The notes beneath the pieces are model-generated. The model was not told the DNA's origin. It saw only the letters and a program-made list of their open reading frames with translations, and did not search any database. A program made the position numbers and the translations under genes. This document shows, piece after piece, positions 1-8,790 of a stretch of DNA of 64,000 bases (position 1 is its first letter; every line of letters starts with the position of its first letter). Source of the stretch: Caballeronia sp. SEWSISQ10-4 2. GTDB taxonomy: Bacteria; Pseudomonadota; Gammaproteobacteria; Burkholderiales; Burkholderiaceae. The stretch spans positions 1 to 64,000 of the forward strand of contig NZ_JALPRJ010000015.1 of NCBI RefSeq assembly GCF_030464885.1, written 5' to 3'.

Positions 1-2
1 AT

Positions 3-842
3 GAGCGCAACCTGCTCGAAGTGACGAGTGAAGCGTTCCCCGGCGAGCGGCTGGTAGTGTGTCGCAATCCGTTGTTGGCCGAGGAGCGCACCCGCAAACG
101 CGAGGCGCTGTTACAGGCCACCGAACAGGAACTGACCCAGATCGCCGAAGCGAGCACGCGCGTACGCAACCGGCTCAAGGGCATCGAGGCAATTGCCTTG
201 CGCGTGGGCCGTATCATCGATCACTTCAAAATGGCCAAGCACTTCGAATTGAACATCACCGACTCGGGCTTGAGCTGGCAGCGCAAGACCGAGCAGATCC
301 AGCAAGAGGCCGCGCTTGATGGTCTGTATGTTGTGCGTACGAGTTTGCCGGCAGCAGCTCTGTCAGCCGAGGCGGCCGTGACGGCCTACAAGGGTCTGGC
401 GGTCGTGGAGCGGGCCTTCCGTTCGCTGAAGACGGTCGATTTGCAGGTCCGTCCGGTATTCCATTGGAATACCCAACGCGTGCGCGCGCATGTCTTTCTG
501 TGCATGCTCGCTTACTACGTCGAGTGGCACATGCGCGAGAAGTTAAAGCCGATGCTGTTTGACGATGAATACGTCGAGCAAGCGCGGGCGGCCCGGCCTT
601 CGCCAGTGGCCAAGGCGCAACGTTCGCAACAGGCGAAAGCCAAGGACGCCTCCAAGCTCACCGAGGATGGCTTGCCGGTCCACAGCTTTCGCACCTTACT
701 CGACGATCTGGCTACGCTCAGCTACAACGTCTGTCACACACCACTCAATCCAGACGCCAAGATCGTGATGACCACTCGGCCCACACCCGTTCAAGAAAAA
801 GCCTTCCGCCTTCTGAACGTCAACGCCGCCTGTACCCAGTAG
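3..842 (+). mobile_element. IS transposase, C-terminal part (IS1634-like), cut by window edge
   Basis: The frame is open from the first complete codon at position 3 to the TAG at 840-842, so the gene starts left of the window and only about 279 residues are seen. The GTG at 21 is an internal codon. The conserved block AYKGLAVVERAFRSLKT, followed by RVRAHVFLCMLAYYVEWHM, is typical of the catalytic C-terminus of DDE transposases of the IS4 superfamily, IS1634 branch; the Glu of VERAF is the expected third catalytic acid. No frameshift is visible in the part shown. I cannot define the right inverted repeat because the left end is missing. The family call is from pattern memory and a neighbouring IS4-type family is possible. 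Confidence 0.85.
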
Positions 843-885
843 CCATCCTGCGCTCGCACGCATAACAGCGTGAAATCAATGGCTT

Positions 886-1179
886 ATGTTTGTGATCGAG
901 TCAAAGTTCGGGCTAGCGGAGAAATCCCGGAACGAACAACGCGTCACAGTCAGCGATGCGATGAAGGAGATCTGAGCGCATATCACTGCCACGCAGGCGA
1001 AAGGTTATACGCTCGAAGAGATTGTCCAGGAGGCCGGGGGTAACGGGCTCGATGTCAGCATCGGTGCGCTCAAGTATGTGCTGAGGGATTACACGGACGC
1101 CTGCGCCAAGTTATCGATTAAATCGGCCCAGCGCTGTAGTAACTCGCGACGCTCGTCTAACAGCAGCGCGCGATTGTAA
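886..1179 (+). pseudogene. Small decayed ORF, possible HTH/mobilisation-type protein
   Basis: From ATG 886 the frame encodes about 29 residues, meets TGA at 973-975, then stays open in the same frame (text AHITATQAKGYTLEEIVQEA) to a TAA at about 1177-1179. Reading through the TGA gives a compact helical protein of about 95 residues. Its second half resembles small helix-turn-helix proteins found on plasmids and integrative elements, which is a weak resemblance and not an identification. The 3' end overlaps the end of the convergent integrase. It lies between an IS fragment and an integrase, so decay of mobile-element cargo is a natural reading. No clear ribosome binding site is visible before the ATG. 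Confidence 0.4.
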
Positions 1180-2288
1180 ACGCGACTTACCGTAAAGCCG
1201 ACGCTATGCGCCAGGCACAGTTCGATTACGTCGTTCGGTGCCAAGGCTTCGTGCCAGTATGTGCTGAACAGCGCGCGAAAACCGTGTGGCTTTGCTTCTT
1301 CCGTGAAGCCCATGCGGTCGATTACATTGTTGATGCTCCGGCCTGCCATTGGGCGCTTGGGGTCACGCCTGTTCGGAAACATTACGTCCCCACCAGATAG
1401 GGCGCGCAGCTCGCGCAGAAGCGCAACGGACTGAAGCGACAATGGCACGACGTGTTCCCTCCCACTTTTCATGCGTTCAGATGGGATGTGCCACTCGGCA
1501 GCGTCAAAATCGATTTCCGCCCACTGACCGCCAATTACCTCGCTTTTGCGCGCGGCGTTCAGAATGATGAGCTTAATTGCGATCTTCCCCTGTAAGTCGG
1601 CGGGGTCGGCGTTCAGTGCGCGCAGGAAGTCTCCCAGGCGTGCAGTCTTTAGCGCGGCGTGGCTTACCTTCGGCCCTCTGCCGGTCAGCTTCAGCGGGAC
1701 GATGTTGGCGGCCACAATCCCGTGGTCGGCGGCGTGCTCCCATATCGCACTCAGATACGTGCGCAGGTTGTGTGCCACTTCGGGCGTGCGTGCGGATATG
1801 TCCCGCAGCAATTCCGCCAAATCAAATCGCGTAACGTCTGCCATCAAGCGGTCGCCCAGCTTCGGCATCAGGTGCTTGTTTATCTCTCGCTCGCGTTGAG
1901 CGATGGAAGCGGGACGCAACGAGCCGTCCGTACGTGCGCGCCAGGTGGTGCATGCAGTTCGGAATGAGCCGGCCTGGCGCTTCAGTTCGGCTATTTTCAG
2001 GTCCGCTTCTCGGCGCTTGCGATCCTCAGTCGGATGAATGTCAAGGGCCACTAGTTTGCGGGCGTCCTGATGCTTGCGGCGTGCCTCCGATAGTCCGACA
2101 TCTGGGTACTGTCCAAGCGACACCAAAATGGGCTTGCCCAACACGGTGGCGCGGTATTGCCACAGACGTGCACCATTGAATTTGACGAGCAGGTGAAGTC
2201 CGCCGCCAACTGCCAGTGTGTAGGTGCGCTCGCGCGGCTTCGCGTTCTTGCACACGGCGTCCGACAGCTTGGTTGGGTAGGAATGCAT
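1089..2288 (-). CDS. P4-type tyrosine site-specific integrase
   Basis: A 399-residue phage/island integrase of the P4 class. The N-terminal part (about 1-95) is the DUF4102 arm-binding domain (LSDAVCKNAKP...GLHLLV), then a core-binding SAM-like domain (about 105-205) and the catalytic domain (about 215-390). The full catalytic set is visible: Arg247 in NAARKSE, His335 and Arg338 in HGFR, His361 in LAHS and the nucleophile Tyr371 in RVYNRA. Length is normal and no lesion is seen, so the enzyme may be active. Such enzymes usually insert elements at the 3' end of a tRNA gene; no tRNA gene is recognisable beside it here, so the attachment site is unknown. It faces the IS transposase remnant. Confidence 0.93.
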   Translation of the reverse strand: MHSYPTKLSDAVCKNAKPRERTYTLAVGGGLHLLVKFNGARLWQYRATVLGKPILVSLGQYPDVGLSEARRKHQDARKLVALDIHPTEDRKRREADLKIAELKRQAGSFRTACTTWRARTDGSLRPASIAQREREINKHLMPKLGDRLMADVTRFDLAELLRDISARTPEVAHNLRTYLSAIWEHAADHGIVAANIVPLKLTGRGPKVSHAALKTARLGDFLRALNADPADLQGKIAIKLIILNAARKSEVIGGQWAEIDFDAAEWHIPSERMKSGREHVVPLSLQSVALLRELRALSGGDVMFPNRRDPKRPMAGRSINNVIDRMGFTEEAKPHGFRALFSTYWHEALAPNDVIELCLAHSVGFTVSRVYNRALLLDERRELLQRWADLIDNLAQASV

Positions 2289-2387
2289 AGCCGTTTGTTG
2301 GCCAGTAGGCGTTATCGCCGCGATTGATTGAACCGTGGGCGCAGCTTACCTGAGCCATCGGCCATAGGCCTTCAAGGCGCGAAGGCG

Positions 2388-2681
2388 TCAGTGATGCACC
2401 GGCACGGCTACGAGTTTTACCCCCAACGCAGCGGCAACTTTCTGGATGGTTTCAAATCGGGGTTTTGCGCCTTCGGCCAGCGACTTGTAAAGGCTCTCGC
2501 GTTGCACGCCCGCGTCGGAGGCGACTTTCGACATGCCGCGCGCTTTCACGATATCGGCAAGCGCAGAAAGGAGAATGTCCGAATCGCCCGAGGCGAGCGC
2601 CTCATTCAGATATGCCGCGATGGCCTCTTCGCTATCGAGATAGTCGGATGCATCGAAAGCCGAGATGTGAGTCGAGTTCAT
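2388..2681 (-). CDS. Antitoxin of HigBA-like module (HTH addiction-module antidote)
   Basis: A 97-residue protein beginning MNSTHISAFDASDYL, matching the putative addiction module antidote family. It has an acidic N-terminal segment (EEAIAAYLNEAL) and a C-terminal XRE-type helix-turn-helix (about 35-90; MSKVASDAGVQRESLYKSL). I chose the ATG at 2681 over the longer upstream frame because the family starts there and because the toxin stop, read in the restored frame, overlaps it as ATGA (2678-2681). That overlap implies translational coupling. The antitoxin itself is intact, so it could still repress the operon even if the toxin is broken. It is expected to bind the operator in the promoter at 3028-3056. 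Confidence 0.88.
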   Translation of the reverse strand: MNSTHISAFDASDYLDSEEAIAAYLNEALASGDSDILLSALADIVKARGMSKVASDAGVQRESLYKSLAEGAKPRFETIQKVAAALGVKLVAVPVHH

Positions 2682-2985
2682 TTCCGTTCCCGTCCAATTC
2701 GCTGCCACATGGCCTTCGCTCGGGCGATATCCGATATCTGCCCTTGCTTACTTCCCCGGCCAACGGCAGATAAACGGTCAAGCCGTCTCGCACGTAATAC
2801 ACACGACAGCCCGCGCCCGTGTGAATCCGCATTTCCCACACACTCCCGCCAACGTCGTGATAATCGCCGAAATTTCTCAACGCGGCGCGTTTGATCCGAA
2901 TCAAGATGGCGGCTCTTGCTAACACATCATTCACGCCCAACAGCCAGACCGAAAAGTCGTGCGTTTGATTGATCGTGTTCGTCAT
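2678..2985 (-). pseudogene. RelE/HigB-type toxin, frameshifted near the C-terminus
   Basis: The first about 77 residues (MTNTINQTHDFSVWL ... WEMRIHTGAGCRVYYVRDG) match small RelE/ParE-superfamily toxins (TIGR02683 type), ribosome-dependent mRNA interferases. After VYLPLAG the main frame runs into unrelated sequence through the antitoxin start. Reading one base differently at a run of four G (minus strand, positions 2754-2757) restores a typical family ending, DIARAKAMWQRIGRERK, with a TGA at 2678-2680 overlapping the antitoxin ATG. One missing G (five to four) explains the lesion. It is either inactivation, a slippage-prone tract or a sequencing error. As written, the product keeps the fold core but loses the native C-terminal helix. 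Confidence 0.8.
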
Positions 2986-3027
2986 GCGCGCGGATCCCAG
3001 ATAACGTTAAGTGGGATGCCTTGTTGA

Positions 3028-3056
3028 AGTGTATCCTATTGGATACGACAATTCAA
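3028..3056 (-). promoter_or_regulatory. Promoter/operator of the first toxin-antitoxin operon
   Basis: On the minus strand TTGAAT (3056-3051) and TACACT (3033-3028) are separated by 17 bp, a good sigma-70 layout about 45 bp upstream of the toxin start. The spacer and -10 edge contain the inverted repeat GTATCC-TATT-GGATAC (3031-3046). Autoregulation by the antitoxin through such palindromes is the known rule in HigBA/RelBE systems; that this palindrome is the operator is inference. Confidence 0.6.
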
Positions 3057-3243
3057 GGCATCGATTGAATGTCGTGATCTGATCTTGATCACTCGGAAAT
3101 CAGCATCGGATTGACTCGAGCGTAGTGACACAGGCCATACGCCGCCGAGTGGAGTTGTTACTGTGATCGGTCGCCCAAGCTTGCTGCAGTCGACCGAATG
3201 GCTAACGTGGCCAGTACTCAGAAAATCGTGCGTTCTGTCCCGC

Positions 3244-3249
3244 TACAAT
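3244..3249 (+). promoter_or_regulatory. Possible -10 box before the codA-like gene
   Basis: TACAAT lies 30 bp before the chosen ATG at 3279. I see no convincing -35 at the proper distance, so this is a weak call. Confidence 0.3.
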
Positions 3250-3278
3250 CCCTGACACACCAAGCAAAAGGACACCCC

Positions 3279-4553
3279 ATGGACCTGATCATTCGACGCG
3301 CGGCGCTCGGTTCTTCTCGCGAGCTCGTGGACATTGGCACCGAAGGCGGGCGTTTTGCCGCGATCGAACCGCATCTCGCGGCCGTCGCTCCTGAGGAAAT
3401 CGATGCCGCGGGCTCTTTGGTTACCGCACCGTTCGTCGACGCGCATTTCCATATGGACGCCACGCTGTCCTACGGCCTGCCACGGGTGAACGCATCGGGG
3501 ACGCTGCTCGAAGGTATCGCATTGTGGGGTGAGTTGAAGCCCGAACTGACGCAGGAGGCCTTGGTCGACCGGGCGATGCAGTATTGCGATTGGGCCGTCG
3601 CTCGTGGCTTGCTCGCGATTCGCTCGCACGTCGATGTCTGCGATCCGCGTCTGCTTGCCGTGGAAGCGCTGCTCGAAGTGAAGCGCCGCGTGAAGCCGTA
3701 TCTGGACCTGCAACTCGTCGCGTTCCCGCAGGACGGCGTTTTGCGCAGCAAGGGTGCGTTCGACAATTTGAAGCGCGCGATTTCGATGGGCGTCGATGTG
3801 GTCGGCGGGATCCCGCATTTCGAACGCACGATGGCCGATGGCGCCGAGTCCGTGCGCCTGCTGTGCGAGTTCGCGGCAGAGAAGGGCCTGCGCGTGGACA
3901 TGCATTGCGACGAATCCGACGATCCTTTGTCGCGCCATATCGAGACGTTGGCGTCGGAAACGCATCGGCTGGGGTTGCAGGGGCGCGTCGCGGGTTCGCA
4001 CCTTACCTCGATGCATTCCATGGACAACTACTACGCGAGCAAGCTGATCCCGTTGATACGCGATTCCGGCGTGGCCGCAATAGCGAACCCGCTGATCAAC
4101 ATCACGCTACAGGGTCGCGCCGATACCTACCCTAAACGCCGAGGCATGACGCGTGTGCCGGAGCTGATGGCGGCAGGCGTGGACGTGGCGTTCGGCCATG
4201 ATTGCGTGATGGACCCGTGGTACAGCCTGGGCTCCGGCGACATGCTCGAAGTGGCGCACATGGGTTTGCACGTCGCGCAGATGACGGGCATCGACGCAAT
4301 GCGCGCGGCCTTCGAAGCCGTGACAAGCACGCCAGCGAAGATTCTGGGTATCGAAGGGTATGGAATTGCCGTGGGTAACAATGCGGATTGCGTGGTGCTC
4401 GACGCACGCGATCCTGTGGAAGCAATTCGATTGCGGGCGGCGCGTACGGCAGTGCTTCGTCGTGGAAAGGTGATCAGCCGGGCGCCGGCAATGCGGGCGA
4501 AACTCAGCCTGGAAGGGCGTCCCGATGAAGTGAATTTCCGCCTGGATCGATAA
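3279..4553 (+). CDS. codA: Cytosine deaminase-like amidohydrolase
   Basis: A 424-residue metal-dependent hydrolase of the CodA branch of the amidohydrolase superfamily, expected to deaminate cytosine to uracil or a related base. The start at 3279 follows an AAAGGA Shine-Dalgarno and gives the family N-terminus MDLIIRRAAL; the longer frame from 3198 has no support. Metal and substrate residues known from E. coli CodA are all in place: HFH (His56, His58), Gln151 in FPQDG, His209 and Glu212 in MHCDES, His241 in GSHLTS and Asp308 in GHDCVMDPW. The NPLIN and QGR-x-DTYPKRRGMTRV blocks are also CodA-like. The exact substrate is not proven, since isoguanine or other ring deaminases share this layout. 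It is monocistronic, ending at the hairpin shared with prlC. Confidence 0.85.
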   Translation: MDLIIRRAALGSSRELVDIGTEGGRFAAIEPHLAAVAPEEIDAAGSLVTAPFVDAHFHMDATLSYGLPRVNASGTLLEGIALWGELKPELTQEALVDRAMQYCDWAVARGLLAIRSHVDVCDPRLLAVEALLEVKRRVKPYLDLQLVAFPQDGVLRSKGAFDNLKRAISMGVDVVGGIPHFERTMADGAESVRLLCEFAAEKGLRVDMHCDESDDPLSRHIETLASETHRLGLQGRVAGSHLTSMHSMDNYYASKLIPLIRDSGVAAIANPLINITLQGRADTYPKRRGMTRVPELMAAGVDVAFGHDCVMDPWYSLGSGDMLEVAHMGLHVAQMTGIDAMRAAFEAVTSTPAKILGIEGYGIAVGNNADCVVLDARDPVEAIRLRAARTAVLRRGKVISRAPAMRAKLSLEGRPDEVNFRLDR

Positions 4554-4570
4554 GACGGGAAGCTCATGAA

Positions 4571-4604
4571 GAAGGCCGTTCCAACTCACGCTGGAACGGC
4601 CTTC
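4571..4604. terminator. Bidirectional terminator hairpin, copy 1 of a repeated family
   Basis: A 13-bp perfect stem (4571-4583 with 4592-4604) and an 8-nt loop between the convergent ends of codA and prlC. The T runs are weak on both sides. Read on the minus strand, the loop region carries GCGTGAGTT, nearly the same as hairpins at 18399-18430 and 49840-49873. Confidence 0.75.
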
Positions 4605-4643
4605 TTCGATCATGCAAACAACATCGACGCTGCTGTCACAGCA

Positions 4644-6785
4644 TCAATGCGCCGCCTCCGGCGACATGCCGTTATGCCGCAACAGCGCATCGATATTCGG
4701 TTCGCGGCCGCGGAACGCCTTGAACGAGTCCATCGCGGGCCGGCTGCCGCCCACTTCCAGAATCTCGCGCCTGTACCGAATCCCCGTTGCCGCATCCAGC
4801 ACCGAACCACCGGCCAGTTTCGCGGCTTCCTCGAATGCTGCATAAGCATCCGCTGACAGCACTTCCGCCCACTTGTAGCTGTAGTACCCCGCGGCGTACC
4901 CACCGGCAAAAATATGCGTGAAGGTATTGGTCCAACGCGAGAAGGGCGCTTGCGGCACGACGTGGAAACGCTCGTTGATCTCGCGCGCGAAGTCGTTGAC
5001 GTTGATCGAACCAGCCGGGTCGTAGTCGCTGTGGAGCTGGATATCAAACATGGAGAGCACGATCTGGCGCAACGTGCCGAGCCCGCTCTGGAAGTTCTTC
5101 GCGGCGAGCATCTTGTCGAAAAGTTCACGCGGCAGGGTGGCGCCGGTGTCCACGTGGCCGGACATGTCGGTGAGGACGTCCCACTCCCAGCAGAAATTCT
5201 CCATGAACTGCGACGGCAGTTCGACCGCGTCCCATTCCACCCCGTTGATACCGGATACACCCAGTTCATCGACGCGCGTCAGCATGTGATGCAAGCCGTG
5301 CCCGAATTCGTGGAACAGGGTGATGACTTCGTCGTGCGTAAAGCAAGCGGGTTTTCCACCGACGGGCGCTGAGAAATTGCAGGTCAAATACGCGACGGGC
5401 GTCTGCACGCCGCCTTCACGGCGTTTGTGCCGTGAGCGGGCGTCGTCCATCCACGCACCGCCACGCTTGCCTTCGCGTGCATACAGGTCCAGATAGAACT
5501 GCGCGACCAGCGAGCCGTCCTTGTTTTCGACGCGGAAAAAGCGCACGTCCGGATTCCAGACGGTGGCTTCATCGCGACGAATGGACACGCCGAACAACGT
5601 CTCCGTGACCTTAAACAAGCCCTTCAGCACGGCTTCTTGCGGGAAATACTGCTTCACTTCGTTTTCCGAGAACGAATAACGCTGCTGGCGCAGGCGCTCG
5701 GCGGCGAAGGTCGAATCCCATGGCTGCAATTCCGGCATACCGAGTTCGGTCGCGGCGAACGCGCGCAACTCCATCCAATCGCGTTCGGCATGCGGACGCG
5801 CGCGCACGGCCAGGTCCTCGAGGAACGCGATCACCTGGGCCGGCGATTCCGCCATCTTCGGCGCCAGCGATACTTCGGCGAAGTTCTGATAACCGAGCGC
5901 GTGCGCTTCTTCAGCGCGCAGCTTCAACTGCTCGACGACATTCGCCGTGTTGTCCCATTCTGGCTTGCCGTTGCCGTAGTTCGCGCCCAGCTCGGATGCT
6001 CGCGTCACATACGCGCGATACATCGCTTCACGCAGCGGCCGATGTTCGGCGTACTGCATCACAGGGAAATACGAAGGGAAGTGCAGCGTGAACTTCCAGC
6101 CTTCGCTGCCTTCTTTCTGCGCGGCTTCGCGTGCTGCTTCGATCACGTCTTCCGGCAAACCTGCAAGCTCACTTTCCTTCGTAACGATGTACGAGAATGC
6201 GTTGGTGGCATCGAGGACGTGATCGGAGAATGCCTTCGATAACGCCGCCTGTTCTTCCTGCACACGCGCAAAACGGGGTTTTTTATCTTCGGGCAACTCA
6301 GCGCCCGACAAACGGAAACCGCGCAGCTCGTTGCTGAGCATTTTCTTCTGTTCGACTGAAAGCGATGCGTGTTCTTCGCTCGCCGCAATCGCCTTGTATT
6401 TCTCGTAGAGCGCCAGATTCTGCCCGACGCTCGCTGAAAATTCGGTCACGCGGGGCAAATTCTCGGCGTGGGCGGCGCGCAATTCGGGGGTATCGGCGAC
6501 GGCATTCAGGTGACCGATCACACCCCACGCACGCGACAGCCGTTCGCTCGCGCGCTCCACGCTTTCCACGATGTCGCGCCAGGTAGCGGGCGTGTCAGGT
6601 GCGCTGGCGTGATCGACGGCGGCTTTGGCATCGGCGAGCAGGACGTCGAGCGCTGGCGTGACGTGTTCCGGTTTGATGTCGCCGAAGCGGGGCAGGTCGG
6701 AGAAATCGAGCAGGGGGTTGCCCTGAGCTTGGGTCTGAGCCTGATTCGCTGAATTCGCGGTATTCGATGGTGTCGAACTGGACAT
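4644..6785 (-). CDS. prlC: Oligopeptidase A (M3 family zinc metallopeptidase)
   Basis: A 713-residue cytoplasmic M3A oligopeptidase that degrades short peptides, including cleaved signal peptides. The zinc site is HEFGH (His492, Glu493, His496 in the numbering from this start), with the third ligand Glu522 in VELPSQFMENF. Length and the C-terminal YSYKWAEVLSADAYAAF block fit E. coli PrlC/OpdA. I start it at the ATG 6785, which has GGGAGAG just upstream and begins MSSSTPSNTANSANQ; the frame is open for 20 more codons upstream without a better site. The N-terminus is a short Gln/Ala-rich extension typical of Burkholderia homologues. It follows folD on the same strand, but a gap of about 200 bp argues for separate transcription. 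Confidence 0.95.
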   Translation of the reverse strand: MSSSTPSNTANSANQAQTQAQGNPLLDFSDLPRFGDIKPEHVTPALDVLLADAKAAVDHASAPDTPATWRDIVESVERASERLSRAWGVIGHLNAVADTPELRAAHAENLPRVTEFSASVGQNLALYEKYKAIAASEEHASLSVEQKKMLSNELRGFRLSGAELPEDKKPRFARVQEEQAALSKAFSDHVLDATNAFSYIVTKESELAGLPEDVIEAAREAAQKEGSEGWKFTLHFPSYFPVMQYAEHRPLREAMYRAYVTRASELGANYGNGKPEWDNTANVVEQLKLRAEEAHALGYQNFAEVSLAPKMAESPAQVIAFLEDLAVRARPHAERDWMELRAFAATELGMPELQPWDSTFAAERLRQQRYSFSENEVKQYFPQEAVLKGLFKVTETLFGVSIRRDEATVWNPDVRFFRVENKDGSLVAQFYLDLYAREGKRGGAWMDDARSRHKRREGGVQTPVAYLTCNFSAPVGGKPACFTHDEVITLFHEFGHGLHHMLTRVDELGVSGINGVEWDAVELPSQFMENFCWEWDVLTDMSGHVDTGATLPRELFDKMLAAKNFQSGLGTLRQIVLSMFDIQLHSDYDPAGSINVNDFAREINERFHVVPQAPFSRWTNTFTHIFAGGYAAGYYSYKWAEVLSADAYAAFEEAAKLAGGSVLDAATGIRYRREILEVGGSRPAMDSFKAFRGREPNIDALLRHNGMSPEAAH

Positions 6786-6981
6786 GACTCTCCCGGTCTC
6801 GGATAAAAATGAATGCGAAGATGGATGTGAAGCCGCGCCCGGCACAGCACGCGATTTCGACGGTTGGGCTATTCACTATTGTGGGGACGCCCCTGCCGAT
6901 TCTCAAATCGATTCTGGCTAAGGCGGCGATTTACGCGATCGGCGTTGCGGTTGCGCGTTTCAGCGCTGCCTTGCCTGGCTT

Positions 6982-7845
6982 TTAATCCCGGTCCTGCTGC
7001 ATCGCGCGCTCGGCGGCTTCGATGGTATTCACCAGCAGCATGGTGATGGTCATTGGCCCGACGCCGCCCGGCACGGGGGTGATGAAACCGGCCACTTCCT
7101 TCACGCCCGCGAAATCCACGTCGCCGCAGAGTTTGCCGTTGTCGTCGCGATTCATACCCACGTCGATCACCGTTGCGCCCGGTTTGACCATGTCGGCGGT
7201 CAGGATGTTGCGCCGGCCGGTCGCCGCGACGACAACATCCGCATTGCGCGTCAGCGCGGCCAGATCGCGCGTTTTGCTGTGCGTGATGGTGACGGTGGCG
7301 CCGGCTCCGAGCAGCAGCATGGCCATCGGTTTGCCGACGATATTCGAGCGTCCGATCACGACCGCATTCGCTCCTTCCAGCGCAATATTGTGCGCTTCGA
7401 ACATCTTCATCACGCCGTAGGGCGTGCACGGGCGGAACAGCGGTTTGCCAGTCATCAGCGCGCCCGCGTTCTCGACGTTGAAGCCGTCCACGTCCTTGGC
7501 CGGAGCGATGGCTTCGATGACCTTGTGGCTGTCGATATGTTTCGGCAGCGGCAGTTGCACGAGGATACCGTGCACGTTCGGATCGTTGTTCAGGTCGTCG
7601 AGCCGCGTCAGCAATTCGCTTTCGGTCAGCGTGGAGGGAAAGCGGTCGAAGACCGAATGCAGGCCGTTGTCCTGACAGGCTTTCACTTTGTTGCGAACGT
7701 AGACCTCGCTGGCCGGATTGTCGCCGACGAGGATGACTGCAAGGCCGGGTTGCTGGCCGCGGGCGGTCAGGGCGGCGGCGCGTGCGGCGACATCGGCGCG
7801 AAGAGTCTTGGAGAGGGCGTTGCCGTCGATGATTTGGGCAGTCAT
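6982..7845 (-). CDS. folD: FolD: methylenetetrahydrofolate dehydrogenase/cyclohydrolase
   Basis: A 287-residue bifunctional enzyme that interconverts 5,10-methylene-, 5,10-methenyl- and 10-formyl-tetrahydrofolate with NADP, feeding purine and formyl-Met synthesis. The catalytic Tyr49/Lys53 pair (YVRNK), the VQLPLPKHI motif and the NADP-binding [11 protein letters not shown] motif are present. Length is normal. No purine-rich Shine-Dalgarno is obvious before the ATG. A TATAAT on the minus strand about 100 bp upstream (7952-7947) may be its -10 box. Confidence 0.97.
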   Translation of the reverse strand: MTAQIIDGNALSKTLRADVAARAAALTARGQQPGLAVILVGDNPASEVYVRNKVKACQDNGLHSVFDRFPSTLTESELLTRLDDLNNDPNVHGILVQLPLPKHIDSHKVIEAIAPAKDVDGFNVENAGALMTGKPLFRPCTPYGVMKMFEAHNIALEGANAVVIGRSNIVGKPMAMLLLGAGATVTITHSKTRDLAALTRNADVVVAATGRRNILTADMVKPGATVIDVGMNRDDNGKLCGDVDFAGVKEVAGFITPVPGGVGPMTITMLLVNTIEAAERAMQQDRD

Positions 7846-7946
7846 AGGAGGTTTGGGCGGGGGAAAGCCCGCTGCTTTTCTTGAGGGCGCAGGGTCGCAG
7901 GAGGCCTGTTTGCGCCGGTGAGGCGCGGCTTTGCGGTCGGTCTTGA

Positions 7947-7952
7947 ATTATA
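7947..7952 (-). promoter_or_regulatory. Possible -10 box of folD
   Basis: TATAAT on the minus strand, about 100 bp upstream of the folD start, without a clear -35. It would give a leader of about 95 nt. Confidence 0.35.
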
Positions 7953-8145
7953 CCGGACGGGGTGATTGCTGGCGCTTCGGGGCAATTCTGCCGGGGGCAG
8001 AATCCAGCCTGTGAAACTCTGGTGCGAACGCAACGAAACCTTGGCCGTTGGCAGAACCCAGTCAAACCTGAGCGCCAGCGAACTGCCCGCTGACCATGCC
8101 GGAAGAACCAAGCCTCCGGCATGCCAGCGAGAAAAGCTAAAAAGC

Positions 8146-8790
8146 TTACTGAGCCTGCGTCTGCGGCTTGTTAGAAAGCGCCAGCCGCAACAAATCGGCG
8201 ACGGTATTCACGGAGAGCTTCTCCATGATGTTCGCGCGATGCGCCTCAACCGTCTTGATGCTGATCCCGAGATCATCGGCGATCTGCTTGTTCAGGCGTC
8301 CGGCAATGATCCGCTCCAGCACCTGATGCTCCCGCGCCGTCAGCTTGCCCAGCCGTTCAGCCGCGGCACGTTGCTGCTGCACGCTCGAACTTTCGGTACG
8401 CGCCTTATCCAGCATGCGTTCAACCAACTTGCGCAGCTCGGCTTCATCGAACGGCTTCTCGATGAAATCCATCGCGCCTTTCTTCATGGTCGACACGGCC
8501 ATCGGCACGTCGCCGTGACCCGTCACGAAGATGATCGGCAGCAGCGAATTTTCCGCGATCAGCTTTTCCTGCAATTCGAGACCACTCATGCCGGACATTC
8601 GCACGTCGAGTATCAGGCACGAGATCGCGCCGGAATGGGCGATCGGGAGGTATGCATCGAGGTACGCTTCCGCGCTCGCAAAACACGAGACGCGATAGCC
8701 ATTGGCTTCAAGCAGCCAGCGCAAAGAATCACGCACGGCCTCATCGTCGTCGACGACAAACACCGTTTCCTGAGTGGTGACTGTGCTCAT
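8146..8790 (-). CDS. FixJ/NarL-type response regulator
   Basis: A 214-residue transcription factor. The receiver domain (about 8-125) shows the acidic cluster VVDDDE, phospho-acceptor Asp62 in LILDVRMSG, Thr90 and Lys112 in EKPF. A LuxR-type helix-turn-helix follows (about 145-205; LTAREHQVLERIIAGRLNKQIADDLGISIKTVEAHRANI). Receiver and output wording are closest to the FixJ group. Its ATG overlaps the stop of the kinase as ATGA (8787-8790), so the two are translationally coupled and form one signalling pair. The targets are not visible; the divergent aceE operon is the obvious candidate, by position only. Confidence 0.93.
   Translation of the reverse strand: MSTVTTQETVFVVDDDEAVRDSLRWLLEANGYRVSCFASAEAYLDAYLPIAHSGAISCLILDVRMSGMSGLELQEKLIAENSLLPIIFVTGHGDVPMAVSTMKKGAMDFIEKPFDEAELRKLVERMLDKARTESSSVQQQRAAAERLGKLTAREHQVLERIIAGRLNKQIADDLGISIKTVEAHRANIMEKLSVNTVADLLRLALSNKPQTQAQ

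Noticed and set aside
3177-3194. Stacked restriction sites AAGCTT, CTGCAG and GTCGAC resembling a cloning polylinker
   Set aside because: The order and spacing differ from common polylinkers and flanking DNA looks genomic, so chance is the simpler reading; no other vector sequence is seen.
6869-8122. A 417-codon minus-strand frame over folD
   Set aside because: Arg/Gln/Ser-rich shadow of folD in another frame; no domain recognised.
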